Assembly (NCBI GenBank): GCA_018383195.1
Contig: JAGZOP010000035.1
Span: 1 to 22,908 of the forward strand
From: Clostridiaceae bacterium
GTDB lineage: Bacteria; Bacillota; Clostridia; Oscillospirales; Butyricicoccaceae
Length of the DNA: 22,908 nt
Reading direction: 5' to 3'
In this document: positions 20,772 through 22,908 of the stretch, piece after piece
Layout of the letters: each line of letters starts with the position of its first letter
Numbering within the stretch: position 1 is the stretch's first letter
Translations under genes and position numbers: made by a program
The notes under the pieces: generated by a model
What the model was told of the DNA's origin: nothing
The model's input: the letters and a program-made list of their open reading frames with translations, nothing else
The model's database searches: none

Positions 20772-21347
20772 AGTATCTCTCTGTTTTTTATATTATAACA
20801 GAACACAGGGAAAATACCATTGATAACTTGCGCTTCTGTGCGTGGAATTGTCTTAAAATTATAAATAGTATTGTCTGTGTATGGCATATCAAAACTTATC
20901 ATACGAAAATTGCTGTTTTCATGCGCATCGGGAAATTTTCATAGAAAAAGAAACAATAAATTAACTGACTTATAAAAAGATATTTTCAAAAAGAAAATAA
21001 AAGAATCCATCTCGAGCAGCTCGAATATACCGTTAAAATTTGCGAATCGTGCAAATTCACCAAACTATGCCATGATAAAATGTGCATTATTTCAGACATT
21101 CCCCCGCGTTTTGTACAAAATAATAGTTATAAACTATGCACTATGCTTAAATCGCAAAAACGCAGAAATGGAATTCATACTTTTGTATCCTCCGTTTTCC
21201 TCTTTACTTCTAAAAATATATTAAAAATATCCGCAATAAATTCAAGGTATCCATTTGAAAAAACACCGATAATGACTTTGCTGAAAACGACAGGGTTCAG
21301 CGCCATGGCATATTCTAGAAAATATAAGGAAGAAGAAAGTTCTAACT
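20772..21347. other. Long AT-rich regulatory gap between AraC and symporter genes
   Basis: About 575 bases with markedly higher AT than the surroundings and no convincing gene. The minus-strand -10 TATAAT at 20797-20792 is a candidate for the AraC promoter, but its -35 is poor. Two palindromes lie at 21012-21057 and a third, ATAGTT-ATA-AACTAT, at 21123-21137. A plus-strand reading frame (21080-21394) overlaps the symporter start, has no ribosome site and looks random. Its length suggests a long leader or several regulator sites, or an unrecognised small RNA. Confidence 0.6.
21012..21057. promoter_or_regulatory. Paired palindromes, candidate regulator sites
   Basis: TCGAGC-A-GCTCGA (21012-21024) is a perfect 6+1+6 palindrome and AATTTGC-N7-GCAAATT (21037-21057) a perfect 7+7+7 one. 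Their centres are 29 bp apart. The two sequences differ, so they may serve two proteins. AraC proteins usually bind direct repeats, so the palindromes may belong to another factor. Confidence 0.4.
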
Positions 21348-21362
21348 GGAGGAAAATAGTTT

Positions 21363-22796
21363 ATGGGTTTCGGAAAGAAAAAAGTCTTGGCTGAAAGCGC
21401 CGAAGTATCAGCGGGACAAGCCGCAGCAGGGGTGCAGGAAAATCGCATCACGGTCGGAGAGCGTCTGGCATATGGCTGCGGCGATACCGCATGCAACATT
21501 GTCTTTGGTATGATCAGCACCCTGCTGACCCTGTTCTATACGGATTACGCCGGCATTTCTGTTGCCACCGTTGGTATGGTCATGCTGATTTCCCGTATCT
21601 TTGACGGCACATCCGACGTCATTATGGGATTTATCGTCAACAAAACCAAGTCGAAATGGGGCAAAGCGCGTCCGTGGATTTTGTGGATGAGCGTACCGTA
21701 CTGTATTTCCGCAGTTATGCTGTTTACCGTTCCGCAGACCTCGGAATCCCTGCAATTCTGGTACATCTTTATTACATACAATCTGACAACCACGGTGCTG
21801 TATACGGCAATCAACGTTCCTTACGGCACGCTGTCGACCATGATGACCCGCTCTTCCCGCGAGCGCGATCTGCTGTCCGTATTCCGTATGTCGATGGCGC
21901 CGGTCGGCAGAATCATTTCGGTTACATTGACCATGCCGGTCGTCAAGCTGTTTGGAGACACCAAAGAAGCTTGGTTCAAAGCAATGATGATGTGGTCTTC
22001 CATCGCTTTCGTGATGCTGATCATCTGTTTTGTACGCTGCAAGGAGCGCGTGCAGATCGAAGCCGCAGAAAAGAGCAATATTCCGGTGGGCAAGAACATC
22101 AAAGCGCTGCTCGGCAACAAATATTTCTGGGCGGTTCTGGTTCTGTGGACGGTTACCTGTGTGCATGGCACCTTGGTCGGCACAGATCTTCCCTATTATT
22201 GTAAGTATCTTTTCGGCAATGACAGTTGGATGTACAGTGCGCTCTATCTGGCGGAGGCTGGTACGCTGGTCATCGGCGCAATGCTGTGCCCTCTTCTGCT
22301 GAACCGGTTCAGCAAACGCGATCTTGCGCTCTGGGGCTGTATTCTGGCTGTTGCCGCGCACGCAACCCTGATTTTGAATCCGCGCAGTTTCACCTTGGCA
22401 CTTGTCAGCAGCATTGTGCGCGCGCTCGGCGAAGCGCCGCTGACTGCGATTGTCTTCGGCATGATGGGTGACGTCATCGAATACGGTCAGTGGAAAACAC
22501 ATATTCGTCAGGAAGCATTGATCTTCGGCGGCGGTTCCCTTGGCTTCAAGATCGGCACCGGTATCACCAGTGCAATCATTACAAAACTGATGGATGCAAG
22601 CGGATATATGAGTTATGCCGGCGGTTCTGTAGCGCAGCCCCATGAAGCGCTGATGATGATTCAAAATATTTATCTGTACGGTCCCCTGATTATTTGGGCA
22701 GTTGCCGTTGTTGTACTTTTGCTGTATAATCTGGACAAGCAGTACCCGGCAATTATGGACGAGCTGAAAGCGCGCGAAGCGCGTGGCGAAATGTAA
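21363..22796 (+). CDS. GPH-family sugar:cation symporter (MelB-like MFS)
   Basis: A 477-residue transporter with about twelve membrane spans. It belongs to the glycoside-pentoside-hexuronide:cation group of the major facilitator superfamily. Landmarks are ERLAYGCGDTACNIVFGMIS, LISRIFDGTSDVIMGFIVNK (the Asp-rich cation and sugar site) followed by SKWGKARPWILW, NVPYGTLSTMMTRSSRERDL, and late on GMMGDVIEYGQWKTHIRQEA. It imports a glycoside, pentose or hexuronate with Na+ or H+; the substrate cannot be read. The ATG at 21363 follows GGAGG by ten bases. It begins an operon with the isomerase-like gene 13 bases further on, probably under the divergent AraC gene. Confidence 0.95.
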   Translation: MGFGKKKVLAESAEVSAGQAAAGVQENRITVGERLAYGCGDTACNIVFGMISTLLTLFYTDYAGISVATVGMVMLISRIFDGTSDVIMGFIVNKTKSKWGKARPWILWMSVPYCISAVMLFTVPQTSESLQFWYIFITYNLTTTVLYTAINVPYGTLSTMMTRSSRERDLLSVFRMSMAPVGRIISVTLTMPVVKLFGDTKEAWFKAMMMWSSIAFVMLIICFVRCKERVQIEAAEKSNIPVGKNIKALLGNKYFWAVLVLWTVTCVHGTLVGTDLPYYCKYLFGNDSWMYSALYLAEAGTLVIGAMLCPLLLNRFSKRDLALWGCILAVAAHATLILNPRSFTLALVSSIVRALGEAPLTAIVFGMMGDVIEYGQWKTHIRQEALIFGGGSLGFKIGTGITSAIITKLMDASGYMSYAGGSVAQPHEALMMIQNIYLYGPLIIWAVAVVVLLLYNLDKQYPAIMDELKAREARGEM

Positions 22797-22809
22797 AGGA
22801 GAGAAAATC

Positions 22810-22908
22810 ATGCTGCAATTAGGATTTAACGAAGCAACCTGCAAGGAAAATTCGGACGTAGAGCGCGACCTTGCGCTGTGCGAAAAATATGGCTACGACT
22901 ACATCGAG
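22810..22908 (+). CDS. Probable sugar phosphate isomerase/epimerase (partial)
   Basis: Only the first 33 codons are inside the window. They read MLQLGFNEATCKENSDVERD and continue LALCEKYGYDYIE. This looks like the first strand and helix of the xylose isomerase-like TIM barrel (IolE/sugar phosphate isomerase-epimerase type), where CEKYGYDYIE is the usual start of the second strand. AAGGAGAG precedes the ATG by a few bases and the symporter stop is 13 bases upstream, so it is in the same operon. Sugar metabolism after uptake is the likely role. The call rests on a short stretch. Confidence 0.7.
   Translation, partial: MLQLGFNEATCKENSDVERDLALCEKYGYDYIE

Noticed and set aside
21282..21295. Possible catabolite-response (cre) site, TGAAAACG...
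   Set aside because: Only the first half fits TGWAANCGNTNWCA; the second half mismatches at every fixed position.
21080..21394. A 104-codon plus-strand frame before the symporter
   Set aside because: No ribosome site, random-looking composition, and it overlaps the well-supported symporter start in another frame.
1..22908. CRISPR array, prophage or large defence island
   Set aside because: No regularly spaced direct repeats, cas genes, phage structural genes, integrases or restriction genes are seen.

Overview
The window looks like chromosomal DNA from an anaerobic, spore-forming Gram-positive bacterium of class Clostridia. A moderately GC-rich gut Oscillospirales or Butyricicoccaceae-type organism is my inference. 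The evidence is strong GGAGG-type ribosome binding sites before nearly every gene, textbook sigma-A promoters, U-tailed terminators, and sporulation genes (yqfC, yqfD, ylbJ). Most of it is ordinary core chromosome; the accessory stretches are short.

Layout. 1-212 is the collapsed remnant of an IS3-family insertion sequence whose end now forms the terminator of a TetR gene. 246-5384 is a divergent TetR / MMPL exporter / secreted helical protein locus with a candidate operator between the promoters. 5440-6571 (minus) is a CaCA-type cation antiporter behind an attenuator-like leader, followed by a small membrane-protein ORF that seems to be frameshifted. 6680-8286 (minus) is a radical SAM gene overlapping trmB. 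8572-11432 (plus) holds malQ, a hairpin-rich intergenic repeat, and an unusual HAD-phosphatase/LUD fusion.

11526-12708 is the most interesting kilobase. It has tRNA-Gly(GCC), an inverted copy of the tRNA 3' end just past its terminator, and a candidate type I toxin-antitoxin locus. The toxin is a 29-residue holin-like peptide with its Shine-Dalgarno sequence in a hairpin. A convergent antisense RNA starts from a perfect promoter, and the 5' ends of the two transcripts form an inverted repeat. A DUF6809-like gene and an XRE regulator follow, divergent, with two matching 19-bp operators exactly 30 bp apart.

12707-15343 (minus) is yqfC-yqfD-phoH and 15442-18251 (plus) is ylbJ, a small Cys-rich protein and a D,D-carboxypeptidase: a sporulation and envelope block with divergent sigma-E-like promoters between yqfC and ylbJ. 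18308-19720 (minus) carries a TauE/SafE-type exporter and a GNAT acetyltransferase. 19851-22908 is a carbohydrate-uptake locus: an AraC regulator, a long AT-rich regulatory gap with palindromes, a GPH-family sugar symporter, and the start of a probable TIM-barrel sugar isomerase cut by the window end.

Functional assignments come from reading the protein motifs. No database search was run, so subfamily names and substrates are inferences.
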